Shown: positions 25,723 through 34,635, counted from the first letter of the stretch. The stretch: 64,000 nucleotides of DNA from Microbacterium sp. MM2322 (GCF_964186585.1 NZ_OZ075067.1:2108001-2172000), one strand, 5' to 3'. The notes: generated by a model from the letters alone, not told the origin. A program made the numbers and translations.

Positions 25723-27039
25723 TCAGCCCAGCAGCTGGACCGGGTTGACGATGTCCGCGAGGATCAGCGTTCCGCCCATGAGCACGAGCGCGATCACCAC
25801 GACGAAGGTCACGGGCACAAGTCTCGTCGCGTCCACCGGACGCGGGGGGCGTCGCCCGGCCACCCGGGCCCACACGCGCTTCAGCCCGTCCCACAGCGCG
25901 ACGACGATGTGTCCACCGTCGAGGGGCAGCAGCGGCACGAGGTTGAACACGAAGAGGGCGATGTTGAGGGAGCCCAGGAGCGCGAGCATGCCCGAGACCC
26001 GGTTGAGGATCGGCGCCTCCGTTGCGGCGACCTCACCCGCGAGGCGGCCGGCGCCGACGACGGACAGCGGCCCGTTCGGGTCACGGCCGGCACCGGTGAC
26101 CGTGTCGACGGCCGTCTGGTAGATGCGCGCCGGGAGCTGCCAGATGATCCCGACGACGCGGCCGGTCTGTTCGAACGCGGCCTGCGGCCCCGCCCAGATC
26201 GGCTGCGGCACGAACGCCACGGTGGCCGTCATGCCGACGAACCCGACCTCCGCGGTCTGCGTCGAGCCGTCCGCCGCGGCGACCTCGCGCGTGGCGGAGA
26301 CGGGCGTGACCTGGAGGGTCTGCCGTGCGCCGTCGCGTTCCACGGTCACGGGGATCGTGGCACCGGGCGACTTCTGGATGATCGCCGACGCCGCCGCGAA
26401 GGTGTCGACGGCGGTCCCGTCGACCGAGACGATGACATCGCCCGGACGGATGCCGGCGGCCGCCGCCGGGGACGCGGGGTCCCCGTCCGCGCAGGCAGTC
26501 TGGGACGTGCCCGCAGGCAGGACGCATTCGTTCACCGACGCGATCGTGGTGGTCGCGGTCTGCGCGCCGATGCCCGAGAACATGATCGCGAACAGGATGA
26601 TGGCGAGGATCAGGTTCATCGCCGGACCGCCGAGCATGATGATCACGCGCTTGTAGACCGGCAGGCGGTAGAACGCCCGGTCGGCGCCGTCGCCCTGCAG
26701 GGTCTCTTCGTTGACCGTGCGCGCGTCCTGGATCATCGTCTCGAACAGCCGGCGGCGACGAGGAGGACGGCCTTCCGCTTCCGCCTCCGCGGACCGGGGC
26801 GAGGGCGGGTACATCCCCGCCATCGAGATGTAGCCCCCGAGGGGCAGGAGCTTGAAGCCGTACTCGGTCTCGCCTTTCCGACGGGAGAAGATCGTGGGAC
26901 CGAAGCCGATCATGTACTGGCCGACGCGCACGCCGAAGGCCTTCGCGGGTGCCAGGTGGCCGACCTCGTGGAGTGCGATGGATACGGCGAGCCCGAGCAC
27001 CAGCACGACGACGCCGATGATGAATGCGAGAACGGTCAC
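25723..27039 (-). CDS. rseP: site-2 membrane metalloprotease (RseP/Rip1-like)
   Basis: Intramembrane zinc protease of family M50, which cleaves membrane anti-sigma factors or other substrates within the bilayer. 438 residues: first membrane span with the HEVGH zinc motif (about 24-28), a cytosolic insert, a second span followed by a PDZ domain (about 190-290, GIRPGDVIVSVDGTAVD), and a third span with the LPLDGGH third zinc ligand near residue 383. dxr-rseP-ispG is a conserved actinobacterial order. GTG 27039 lies eight bases after a TAGCGT box. Confidence 0.94.
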   Translation of the reverse strand: MTVLAFIIGVVVLVLGLAVSIALHEVGHLAPAKAFGVRVGQYMIGFGPTIFSRRKGETEYGFKLLPLGGYISMAGMYPPSPRSAEAEAEGRPPRRRRLFETMIQDARTVNEETLQGDGADRAFYRLPVYKRVIIMLGGPAMNLILAIILFAIMFSGIGAQTATTTIASVNECVLPAGTSQTACADGDPASPAAAAGIRPGDVIVSVDGTAVDTFAAASAIIQKSPGATIPVTVERDGARQTLQVTPVSATREVAAADGSTQTAEVGFVGMTATVAFVPQPIWAGPQAAFEQTGRVVGIIWQLPARIYQTAVDTVTGAGRDPNGPLSVVGAGRLAGEVAATEAPILNRVSGMLALLGSLNIALFVFNLVPLLPLDGGHIVVALWDGLKRVWARVAGRRPPRPVDATRLVPVTFVVVIALVLMGGTLILADIVNPVQLLG

Positions 27040-27047
27040 GAGCCGAC

Positions 27048-27053
27048 ACGCTA
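27048..27053 (-). promoter_or_regulatory. -10 box of rseP
   Basis: TAGCGT on the minus strand, eight bases before GTG 27039; no ribosome-binding site is visible. Confidence 0.4.
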
Positions 27054-27112
27054 CCCCCGCACGCTATGAACCGGCGATGACGTCGCCTGCCGCCGCGTCG
27101 GCGCGGCGGATC

Positions 27113-27118
27113 TAGGCT
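27113..27118 (+). promoter_or_regulatory. -10 box of the membrane gene before ycnI
   Basis: TAGGCT, GGAGGG, then GTG 27125, the same layout as pcp and mutY. Confidence 0.55.
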
Positions 27119-27124
27119 GGAGGG

Positions 27125-27709
27125 GTGATCTCCCGCCCCGCCGACTCGCGCCACGTGCGCGCCGTCCGCGCGGGCGGGGCAGCATCGATCGCGACCCTCA
27201 CGGCGGCGGCCGCCCACACCCTCGGCGGGGGCATTCCGCCCGCACCGTGGCTCGTGGTCGCGGTGACGCTCCTGGCCTGGCCCGTCGCGCTCCTGATCGT
27301 CGGCGCACGCCCGTCGGCGCTGCGCACGGCGACCGCCGTCGCCGCGGCGCAGGCCCTGCTCCACAGCGCCTTCGCGCTCGTGGGCGATGCCGCCCCGCGG
27401 AGCGCCGCCCTCGCCGGGCATCACCACGGCACCGCTCTCCTCGGCCCCGTCACCGGCACCTCGATGCCGCTCGACGCCGCCATGCTCACCGGCCACGTCA
27501 TCGCCGCGATCCTCACCGCGGTGGCGGTCTGCCACGGCGAACGGATGCTGCGCGCCGTGGCCCGCGGCATCCGGGAACTCCTGCGTCCCGCCGCCATCGT
27601 CGTCCTCCAGCCGACGCCGACGGTCCCCGCGGCCGCCACGTCCTCGACTCGCGGCCCCCGCCCGCGGCTCATCCTCGCCGACCTCTCCCGCCGCGGACCT
27701 CCCCGCTGA
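27125..27709 (+). CDS. His-containing membrane protein linked to the YcnI gene
   Basis: 194 residues, with about four membrane spans (near 20-33, 43-60, 67-86 and 121-139). Histidines gather at the membrane edges: AAHTLGG, LLHSAF, the cluster GHHHGT near residue 105, TGHV and CHGER. The C-terminal tail is Arg/Pro-rich and probably cytoplasmic. I do not recognise the family. Because it precedes a YcnI copper-binding protein on the same strand, a role in copper handling is likely but inferred. It starts at a GTG after a leaderless-type promoter. Confidence 0.68.
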   Translation: MISRPADSRHVRAVRAGGAASIATLTAAAAHTLGGGIPPAPWLVVAVTLLAWPVALLIVGARPSALRTATAVAAAQALLHSAFALVGDAAPRSAALAGHHHGTALLGPVTGTSMPLDAAMLTGHVIAAILTAVAVCHGERMLRAVARGIRELLRPAAIVVLQPTPTVPAAATSSTRGPRPRLILADLSRRGPPR

Positions 27710-27788
27710 GCCGGCCGCCGACCACGCGGCACATCGCTCACCACTCACTCGCGGGCCCATCCCCGCATCCCACCGGGAGATCACGACC

Positions 27789-28481
27789 ATGACCATTCGT
27801 TCCGCGCGCCGCTCGGCGCTCACCCTCAGCGGCATCGCCCTCGGCGGCGCCCTCGTCCTCGCCGCTCCCCTCGCGGCATCCGCCCATGTCCACGTCCACT
27901 CCGACGACGCCGCCGCCGGGGCCACGTCGCGGCTGGAGTTCTCGTTCAGCCACGGCTGCGACGGCGCCGCCACCACCGCGCTCGTCTTCGACGTCCCGAA
28001 GGGCGTGGACAACGTCACCCCCGTCGTCGACGCGTCGTGGAAGATCAGCCGGACCCTCGGGGCGAACAACGTCCCCACCCAGGTGACCTACACCGCGGTG
28101 ACGCCCATCGAGGACGGGCTCGCCGCCTCCGTGTCGCTCGACGCGCTGTTCTCCTCGAAGGTGGGCGGCACCGACATCGCGTTCCCCGTGACCCAGAAGT
28201 GCGTGACCGGGGAGACCGCCTGGACGCAGATCGCGAAGGACGGCGAGGATCCCGAGACGCTCGAGTCGCCGGCTCCGGTCGTCGCGGTCGCGCCGGCCTC
28301 CGCGGCGACCGCATCGGAGCACGACGGCGACCACGACGGTGACGACGAAGGAGCAGCCGCTGCTCCCGCGGCAGCTGCGACCTCGTCCGACCAGCCCGTC
28401 GCGACGTGGCTCGGCGGCGGCGCACTCGTGCTCGCCGGTACCGCGCTCGTCGTCGCACTCCTGAACCGCCGCCGGGTCTGA
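27789..28481 (+). CDS. YcnI-family copper-binding membrane protein (DUF1775)
   Basis: 230 residues. A signal peptide ends near AASA, which would expose the N-terminal sequence HVHVHSDD; an N-terminal histidine brace is the copper site in this family. The DUF1775 domain follows (about 37-165, with SHGCDGAATTALVFDVPKGV and a cysteine in VTQKCVTG), then an acidic His/Asp linker (EHDGDHDGDDEG), a C-terminal membrane span and basic RRR anchor. GGGAGA precedes the ATG by nine bases. Acts outside the membrane, probably in copper storage or delivery. Confidence 0.9.
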   Translation: MTIRSARRSALTLSGIALGGALVLAAPLAASAHVHVHSDDAAAGATSRLEFSFSHGCDGAATTALVFDVPKGVDNVTPVVDASWKISRTLGANNVPTQVTYTAVTPIEDGLAASVSLDALFSSKVGGTDIAFPVTQKCVTGETAWTQIAKDGEDPETLESPAPVVAVAPASAATASEHDGDHDGDDEGAAAAPAAAATSSDQPVATWLGGGALVLAGTALVVALLNRRRV

Positions 28482-28521
28482 GCCGGGTCGGCCGGAGGCC
28501 GGGTGCGATGATGGAGGGACC

Positions 28522-30096
28522 ATGCAGAACCCCTCCGCTCCGCCCCCCGTCCTCCGGCCGTCGGATCCGCCGACGGTGCCTCTCGCCGACGTCGCGGCCC
28601 ACCTGGGCGCCGTGTCCGAGGTGAACCTGGACGGCGTCTCCGCCCGCGGCGTGACGCTCGCCACGGCGGACCTGCGGCCGGGTGAGGTGTTCGTCGCCGT
28701 CCGCGGCGTGCACCGGCACGGTGCCGAGTTCGCGCGCGACGCGATCTCGAAGGGGGCCGTCGCGATCGTGACGGATGCCGACGGTGCCGCCCTCCTCGCA
28801 GGCGCCGCGGTTCCCGTCCTGGTGGTCGACGATCCGCGCGCCGTCCTCGGCGAGCTGTCCGCGCTCGTCTACGGAACCGGAGCGGATGCCGCCCTTCCGC
28901 CTCTTCTCGCGGTCACCGGCACGAACGGCAAGACGAGCGTCACGCATCTCATGGAGGGGATGCTGCACGGGCTCGGCGTCGTGACCGGGCTGTCCTCCAC
29001 GGCGGAGCGCCACATCGCCGGCGAGGTGATCCCCTCTCGGTTGACGACACCCGAGGCATCCGAGATGCACGCGCTCCTCGCGCTGATGCGCGAGCGGGAT
29101 GTCGAGGCGATCCTCGTAGAGGTGAGCGCGCAGGCCCTCACGCGTCACCGCGTCGACGGGCTGCACTTCGATGTCGCCGGATTCACGAACCTGTCGCACG
29201 ATCACCTCGACGACTACGGCGACATGGGTGCCTACCTCGACGCCAAGGCAGCCCTCTTCACACCGGCGCGCTCACGGCGTGCGGTCGTCTGCGTCGATCA
29301 GCCCGCAGGCATCGAGATCGCGGCGACCGCCGGCATCCCGGTGACGACGGTCGTCACCCCCGCCATCGCGGCGGATCCCACCGTCGCCGCCGACTGGCGG
29401 GTCGAGATCGTCACGGAAACCCCCGAGGGGACGACGTTCACGCTGACCGGCCCCGCCGGCGCGCTCACCACGACGGTGCCCGTGATCGGACCGCACATGG
29501 CCTCCAACGCGGGCCTCGCCATCGTCATGCTGCTCGAGGCGGGCTGGGAGTGGTCCGCTCTCACCCGACTCGTCGGCGACGGGCGCATCGACGCGCACCT
29601 GCCGGGACGCATCCAGCGGTTGTCGGGCGAGCGCGGACCGGCCCTCTACCTCGACTTCGGGCACTCCCCCGACGCGTTCGAGAAGACGCTGGATGCCGTG
29701 CGCCGGGTGACCCCCGGCCGCGTCGTGATGGTCTGCGGCGCCAACGGCGATCGCGACACGACCAAGCGCGCCGATATGGGCGCCGTGGCTGCTCTCGGGA
29801 GCGACATCCTCATCGTCACCGACCAGCACCCGCGGTCGGAGGATCCCGCAACCATCCGACAGGCGCTCATCGACGGTGCGCTGGCCGCGAGGCCCGACGC
29901 CGTCATCCACGAGGTGACGCCGCCGGAGGACGCGATCGCGACCGCCGTCTCGCTCGCGGGCGACGGCGATGCGATCCTGTGGGCAGGTCCCGGGCACCAG
30001 CATTACCGCGAGATCAACGGCGTGCGGACCCCGTTCGACGCCGCGGGCGCCGCGCGGGACGCTCTCCGCGGCGGCGGGTGGCCCGTTCCCGACTGA
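28522..30096 (+). CDS. MurE-like ligase (UDP-MurNAc-tripeptide synthetase family)
   Basis: 524 residues with the three Mur ligase domains. Motifs: TGTNGKTSVTHLMEG ATP loop (about 133-147), TTPEASEMHALLALM, the catalytic-lysine region LDAKAALF, FTNLSHDHLDDYGDM, and YLDFGHSPDAFEKTL in the C-terminal domain. The position matching the amino-acid-selecting DNPR of meso-DAP enzymes reads DQHPR (TDQHPRSEDP), so meso-DAP is not predicted. It lies outside any cell-wall cluster. It may be the only murE, a second copy, or a relative with another substrate. GGAGGG precedes the ATG. Confidence 0.83.
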   Translation: MQNPSAPPPVLRPSDPPTVPLADVAAHLGAVSEVNLDGVSARGVTLATADLRPGEVFVAVRGVHRHGAEFARDAISKGAVAIVTDADGAALLAGAAVPVLVVDDPRAVLGELSALVYGTGADAALPPLLAVTGTNGKTSVTHLMEGMLHGLGVVTGLSSTAERHIAGEVIPSRLTTPEASEMHALLALMRERDVEAILVEVSAQALTRHRVDGLHFDVAGFTNLSHDHLDDYGDMGAYLDAKAALFTPARSRRAVVCVDQPAGIEIAATAGIPVTTVVTPAIAADPTVAADWRVEIVTETPEGTTFTLTGPAGALTTTVPVIGPHMASNAGLAIVMLLEAGWEWSALTRLVGDGRIDAHLPGRIQRLSGERGPALYLDFGHSPDAFEKTLDAVRRVTPGRVVMVCGANGDRDTTKRADMGAVAALGSDILIVTDQHPRSEDPATIRQALIDGALAARPDAVIHEVTPPEDAIATAVSLAGDGDAILWAGPGHQHYREINGVRTPFDAAGAARDALRGGGWPVPD

Positions 30097-30102
30097 CCGG
30101 GC

Positions 30103-31185
30103 TCAGCGTGCGGCGATGAGTCGGTCCGCCGTCTCACGGGCCCACCGCTCGGCGGCGGCGAGGGACTCCCTCGTCAGCTCCGCGGGCGGCTCGTGGGCGT
30201 CGACGACGCGCGCGATCGTGTCGACGATGCCGAGGAACGGCAGAGCGCCGTCGTGGAAGGCGTCGACGGCCTGCTCGTTGGCGGCGTTGAAGACAGCAGG
30301 GTAGGTGGCCCCCGCGACCCCGACCTGCTTGGCGAGCGCGACGCTGGGGAAGGCCTCGGCATCCAGCGGCTCGAAGGTCCAGCTCGACGAGGTCGTCCAG
30401 TCGAGCGGGGCCCCCACGCCCGCGACCCGATGCGGCCAGTCCAGCGCGAGGGAGATCGGCAGCCGCATGTCGGGTGGGGATGCCTGGACGATCGTCGACC
30501 CGTCGACGAACTCCACCATCGAGTGGACGATCGACTGTGGATGCACCGTGACGTCGATGCGGTCGTACGGGACGTCGAAGAGGAGGTGCGCCTCGATGAC
30601 TTCGAGCCCCTTGTTCACGAGGGTCGCGGAGTTCGTGGTCACGACGCGGCCCATGTCCCAGGTTGGGTGGGCGAGCGCTTCGCGCGGGGTGACGTCCTCC
30701 AGCTGCGCACGTGAGCGTCCGCGGAACGGTCCACCGGAGGCGGTGAGCACGAGCCGCTGCACCTCGCCGGCATCGCCCGAGCGCAGGCACTGGGCGATCG
30801 CGGAATGCTCGGAATCGACCGGGACGATCTGACCGAACGCCGCGATCCTCGTCACGAGCGGACCGCCGACGATCAGCGACTCCTTGTTGGCGAGGCCCAG
30901 GATCGCCCCCGACTCGAGGGCCGCGAGCGTCGGCCCGAGCGCGACGGACCCCGTGATGCCGTTGATGACGACGTCGGTTTCGACGCTCCGCACGAGCCGC
31001 TCGGCGTCCGCTGCGCCCAGCGCAGTGTCGGCGACCCCGAACTCGTCCGCCTGGGCCTGCATTCCTTCGCGGTCGCGTCCGGCAGCCAGACCGACGACGT
31101 CGAATCGGTCGCGGTTCTGCCTGATGACGTCGAGCGCCTGCGTCCCGATCGAGCCGGTCGAACCCAGGATCAGGATGCGTCGCAT
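30103..31185 (-). CDS. dxr: 1-deoxy-D-xylulose 5-phosphate reductoisomerase
   Basis: Second enzyme of the MEP isoprenoid pathway, NADPH-dependent. The 360-residue protein opens [19 protein letters not shown], has [23 protein letters not shown] (metal-binding Asp and Glu), TASGGPFRG and HPTWDMG. I choose ATG 31185 because a TAGGGT box ends seven bases before it; a GTG at 31194 would add three residues and lies inside that box. It is convergent with the MurE-like gene, with six bases between stops. Confidence 0.95.
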   Translation of the reverse strand: MRRILILGSTGSIGTQALDVIRQNRDRFDVVGLAAGRDREGMQAQADEFGVADTALGAADAERLVRSVETDVVINGITGSVALGPTLAALESGAILGLANKESLIVGGPLVTRIAAFGQIVPVDSEHSAIAQCLRSGDAGEVQRLVLTASGGPFRGRSRAQLEDVTPREALAHPTWDMGRVVTTNSATLVNKGLEVIEAHLLFDVPYDRIDVTVHPQSIVHSMVEFVDGSTIVQASPPDMRLPISLALDWPHRVAGVGAPLDWTTSSSWTFEPLDAEAFPSVALAKQVGVAGATYPAVFNAANEQAVDAFHDGALPFLGIVDTIARVVDAHEPPAELTRESLAAAERWARETADRLIAAR

Positions 31186-31192
31186 GGCCCTC

Positions 31193-31223
31193 ACCCTACC
31201 GGCGGGCGCCGAAGCACCCGCCG
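31193..31223 (-). promoter_or_regulatory. dxr promoter adjoining the FKBP-gene hairpin
   Basis: TAGGGT (31193-31198 on the minus strand) is the dxr -10 box. Next to it, 31200-31223 holds a 10-bp stem with one mismatch (GGCGGGCGC, loop CGAA, GCACCCGCC, plus a closing C-G pair) that would terminate the FKBP transcript. No T-run is present. Confidence 0.5.
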
Positions 31224-31228
31224 CGCGG

Positions 31229-32188
31229 TCACTCTGCGGGCGAGCCGGCGGTCGCCGACTGAGCTCCGAGGATGTCGATGACGAAGACGAGCGTCTCGCC
31301 CTTCAAGTCGGCCTCGTTGATCTTGCCTTCGCCATAGCCCTCGGCCGGCGGGATGACGACCAGCACCTGCGACCCGACCGCCTGACCTTCGAGGGCCTTC
31401 TGGAAGCCCGGAACGTACTGGGTCGTGGGGTAGGCGATGGGAGCGTTCTTCTCCCACGTGGTGTCGAAGGTCTTTCCGTTGGACCAGCGGACACCGTGGT
31501 ACTGGATGAGCGCGTAGTCGCCCTTCTTCACGGTGTAGCCGTCACCCTTCTTCAGGGTCGCGACCTTCGTCTCGGTGGGCGGGTCCTCACCCTTCGGAAT
31601 CGCCACCGTCGGGGCACCGTTCTTCGCGAGGGTCACCTTCGGGAACCCGGCGGGAGCTGCCTGCGACTCGCCCCAGGCTGCCGTCGGGACTGTCCCGAGG
31701 AGGTCGAGGACGTACACCTCGGCCTGTGCCTTGTCGGTGGCGGGGAAGGTGGCGACGACGCGCTTGCCGACGTTCCCGCATCCGAACACCTGGCCGAGGA
31801 TCGTGCTGGCGGACAACTGCGACGGCAGGAACTCGCCCGGCTTGTAACCGACGGTCGCGAGCTCGTCACCCGTCTTGGCGTTGTACGCGGTCATCGCGTA
31901 CGAAACGAACTCTCCCGGCTTGACGGCCTCGCCCTTACCCTCGTCGAGCACGGTCACCTCGAGGTTCTTGGGCTCGAGCGGAGTCTTGAAGGTCGCCTTC
32001 GAAGGCTTCCCGACGCTCCCGTCGACCGTGACGGAGTCGGATGCCTTGCCCGGAGCGGCGGCGGCGGCACAGAGATCGGCGGCCGCCGTGCCGGTCGGCT
32101 GAGCAGAGCCTTGACCAGACGCGCAACCGGCCAGCAGGAGGGCGGCTACGGCAGCGGCGGAGAGAGCGGCGAGAGGGCGGAAACGCAC
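31229..32188 (-). CDS. FKBP-type peptidyl-prolyl isomerase lipoprotein
   Basis: 319 residues. Lipoprotein signal with lipobox LLLAGC (Cys at about 22). Two FKBP-like halves: a degenerate one (about 70-170) with [19 protein letters not shown], and a conserved C-terminal one (about 210-310) with [44 protein letters not shown] and LVFVIDI. It probably folds exported proteins at the membrane surface. GTG 32188 has TGAGG eight bases upstream. It precedes dxr, but a hairpin and separate promoter split them. Confidence 0.9.
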   Translation of the reverse strand: MRFRPLAALSAAAVAALLLAGCASGQGSAQPTGTAAADLCAAAAAPGKASDSVTVDGSVGKPSKATFKTPLEPKNLEVTVLDEGKGEAVKPGEFVSYAMTAYNAKTGDELATVGYKPGEFLPSQLSASTILGQVFGCGNVGKRVVATFPATDKAQAEVYVLDLLGTVPTAAWGESQAAPAGFPKVTLAKNGAPTVAIPKGEDPPTETKVATLKKGDGYTVKKGDYALIQYHGVRWSNGKTFDTTWEKNAPIAYPTTQYVPGFQKALEGQAVGSQVLVVIPPAEGYGEGKINEADLKGETLVFVIDILGAQSATAGSPAE

Positions 32189-32318
32189 GAAAGAACCTCA
32201 CAGAGTGATGGGGAGTCCCCTCATCCTCCCTCACCTTCTTTTGTCCGGGGTGTGAGTCGGCGAACGAATCCCCCACGACTGCACGTCGGCCATGTCCTGG
32301 CGTGCATGGGTTTGGCAG

Positions 32319-32324
32319 TACCCT
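32319..32324 (+). promoter_or_regulatory. -10 box of plsC-like gene (leaderless)
   Basis: TACCCT, CTTGTG, then GTG 32331. The 142-base divergent region otherwise shows only an imperfect G/C-rich inverted repeat near 32208-32226. Confidence 0.5.
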
Positions 32325-32330
32325 CTTGTG

Positions 32331-33110
32331 GTGACCGAAGCGCCTGTTCCCCCCGAGACCCCCGCCGAGTCATCCGTCGATGAACTCGCGCGCGCCGGGG
32401 CTCTGTATTACCTGGTGCGCTGGGGTTTCGGTCCTCTCGCGCGGCTCATCTACCGCCCGCGGATCGAGGGCGTGGGGAACATCCCGCGCACCGGCCCCAT
32501 CATCCTCGCGAGCAATCACCTGAGTTTCATCGACTCATTCGTGCTTCCGCTGTTCGCTCCGCGTCCCGTGTACTTCCTCGCCAAGTCGAGCTACTTCGAC
32601 GGCACCGGCATCAAGGGGTGGATCAGCAACCGCTTCTTCCGTGCTCTCGGCGCGACGCCCGTCCAGCGCGGGGCGGGTCAGGCGGCTCTCGAGGCGCTCG
32701 ATCAGCAGCGAAGGATCCTGCAGTCGGGCAAGGCCATCGCGCTCTACCCCGAAGGAACGCGTTCCCTCGACGGTCGTCTCTACAAGGGGCGCACGGGCGT
32801 CGCCTTCCTCGCCCTCGAGACCGGCGCCAAGGTCGTCCCCGTCGGGATCGTCGGGACGAACGACGCGATGCCCGTCGGCGCCAAGTGGCCGCGCATGTCG
32901 CCTCGGGTGACGATTCGCTACGGCGAGCCCATCGACCTCTCGCACCACGGCCCGGCGTCTTCGGGACGTGCCCGCCGTCAGGCGACGGACGACATCATGA
33001 CCGCGATCCACTCTCTGTCCGGACAGGAGCTCGCCGGGTCGTACAACGAGGTGCCCGCGCAGAACCCGGTGGAGCGCCTCAAGCAGGTCCTTCCGCACGA
33101 GCGTCGCTGA
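32331..33110 (+). CDS. 1-acyl-sn-glycerol-3-phosphate acyltransferase (PlsC family)
   Basis: Acylates lysophosphatidate in membrane phospholipid synthesis, by family. 259 residues with the acyltransferase motifs NHLSFIDSF (HX4D written as H-L-S-F-I-D), the YPEGTRS glycerol-phosphate motif, and VPVGIVGT. There are no clear membrane spans, so it is probably peripheral. I start at GTG 32331, six bases after TACCCT; an ATG at 32292 lies upstream of that promoter. Its 3' end overlaps the convergent OsmC gene by 32 bases. Confidence 0.9.
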   Translation: MTEAPVPPETPAESSVDELARAGALYYLVRWGFGPLARLIYRPRIEGVGNIPRTGPIILASNHLSFIDSFVLPLFAPRPVYFLAKSSYFDGTGIKGWISNRFFRALGATPVQRGAGQAALEALDQQRRILQSGKAIALYPEGTRSLDGRLYKGRTGVAFLALETGAKVVPVGIVGTNDAMPVGAKWPRMSPRVTIRYGEPIDLSHHGPASSGRARRQATDDIMTAIHSLSGQELAGSYNEVPAQNPVERLKQVLPHERR

Positions 33111-33576
33111 CAGCCGTCACCGTCGCCTCGTGGTGAACGGGGAAGTTGACCGAATTCGCGATGAAGCACCACTCGCGCGCCTGTCGGTGGGCGGCCTCAG
33201 CGGCCGGGACCATCGCGGCGTCCGCCACGGTGACACGCGGGTGAAGGGTGACCTCGCGGAAGGCACCGCCGCCCTTTCCGTCGAGCACCATCGTGCCGGT
33301 GGCGTCGTCTTCGTAGGCGGTGACGACCACCCCCGACGTGACGCACGCATGCAGGTACGAGAGCAGGTGGCACTCCGAGAGGGCAGCCAGCAGGAGGTCT
33401 TCCGGATTCCAGCGAGACGCGTCCCCTCGGAACGGCTTGTCGCTCGATGCGAGGAGTTCCGGCTTGCCGTCGACTCGAAGGGTGACCGCGCGGTCGTAGT
33501 CGCGGTACCCGCTCGTCCCGGTGCCGCGATCGCCCGTCCAGAGGGTGCTGACGCGGTAGTGATGTTCGTCGTACAC
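33079..33576 (-). CDS. OsmC-family protein
   Basis: 165 residues of the OsmC/Ohr peroxidase-related fold. The central motif WNPEDLLLAALSECHLLSYLHAC provides the conserved first cysteine; the second expected position is in EWCFIANSV. These enzymes reduce organic peroxides through a cysteine pair, though members of this subgroup are poorly characterised. Start GTG 33576 (VYDEHHYRV) is preceded by no ribosome-binding site. The last 32 bases run antisense through the end of the plsC-like gene. Confidence 0.88.
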   Translation of the reverse strand: MYDEHHYRVSTLWTGDRGTGTSGYRDYDRAVTLRVDGKPELLASSDKPFRGDASRWNPEDLLLAALSECHLLSYLHACVTSGVVVTAYEDDATGTMVLDGKGGGAFREVTLHPRVTVADAAMVPAAEAAHRQAREWCFIANSVNFPVHHEATVTAVSDARAEGPA

Positions 33577-33624
33577 GCGGCCAGTCTCGCACGCGACCGC
33601 CGCGAGAGGGCGGAGCGCGCTGAG

Positions 33625-33630
33625 TAGGCT
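33625..33630 (+). promoter_or_regulatory. -10 box of the asparaginase gene (leaderless)
   Basis: TAGGCT, GGACGG, then GTG 33637. Confidence 0.55.
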
Positions 33631-33636
33631 GGACGG

Positions 33637-34626
33637 GTGCCTGAGACCTTCGCCGTGACGGATGCCGTCGAACTCGCCGTCGTCGAACGCAGCGGGTTCG
33701 TGGAGTCCCGCCACTCGGGTTCGGCGATCGTGCTCGACCCCGACGGCGTCGTCATCTCGTCGCTGGGAGCCGTCGACTCCCCGATCCTCCCCCGCTCCTC
33801 TCTGAAGCCCATGCAGGCGCTCGCGAGCGTGACCGCGGGAGCGACGCTCGAAGGCCCTCACCTCGCCATCGCCACGGCGAGCCATTCGGGAACCGACCGT
33901 CATGTCGCACTCGTGACCGACATCTTGAACGCCGCGGGTGTCGCGGAGGACGCCCTCCTCTGCCCGCCTGCCTGGCCGGGGGACGCCGCGGCACGCGACG
34001 AGATGACGCGCGAGCTCATCGGACCGCAGCGGGTGCGGATGAACTGCTCCGGCAAGCACGCGGCCATGCTGCTCGCCTGCCAGGCGAACGGGTGGGACAT
34101 GGCGACGTACCTCGACCCGCAGCATCCGCTGCAGGTCCACACCCGCGAGGTCGTCGAGCGTCTCACCGGAACCAAGATCACCGCGACGGCGATCGACGGA
34201 TGCGGGGCGCCGGTGCATGCGATGCCCCTCGCCGCCCTGGCGCGCGCGATCCATCGCATCGGGGCGTCCTCTGAACGATCGCCCTTCGCACTGCACCGCA
34301 GCGCCGGCGTCCTGGTTCGAGCGGTCCGCGAGCACCCGTGGGTGATCCAGGGGCCGGGGCAGCCGGACTCGATCGTCACCGAGCGTCTCGGAGTCTTCGC
34401 GAAGCACGGCGCGGAGGGCGTGATGGCGATGGTCGCCCCGAATGGGACGACGGTCGTCCTCAAGGTGCTCGACGGCAGCAATCGTGTCGGCGCTGTCACC
34501 GCGCTCACCCTGCTCGTCCGCGCCGGAGCCCTGCAGGCCGCGGATGTCGCGCGCACCCTCGGCGATCTTCCGCTGACGGTCACGGGCGGGGGCCGGGACG
34601 TCGGCGTCATCCGCCCCACCGTCTGA
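33637..34626 (+). CDS. L-asparaginase (Rhizobium-type, asparaginase II family)
   Basis: Hydrolyses asparagine to aspartate and ammonia. 329 residues of the PF06089 family, unrelated to the E. coli AnsA/AnsB fold. Motifs: SSLKPMQALA, ATASHSGTDRHVA and NCSGKHAAMLLAC; the two Ser-Lys pairs (RSSLK and CSGK) are the proposed catalytic and zinc-site region in this family. No signal peptide is seen, so it is cytoplasmic. It is convergent with the FtsK-like gene nine bases away. Confidence 0.9.
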   Translation: MPETFAVTDAVELAVVERSGFVESRHSGSAIVLDPDGVVISSLGAVDSPILPRSSLKPMQALASVTAGATLEGPHLAIATASHSGTDRHVALVTDILNAAGVAEDALLCPPAWPGDAAARDEMTRELIGPQRVRMNCSGKHAAMLLACQANGWDMATYLDPQHPLQVHTREVVERLTGTKITATAIDGCGAPVHAMPLAALARAIHRIGASSERSPFALHRSAGVLVRAVREHPWVIQGPGQPDSIVTERLGVFAKHGAEGVMAMVAPNGTTVVLKVLDGSNRVGAVTALTLLVRAGALQAADVARTLGDLPLTVTGGGRDVGVIRPTV

Positions 34627-34635
34627 CCCGCACTG

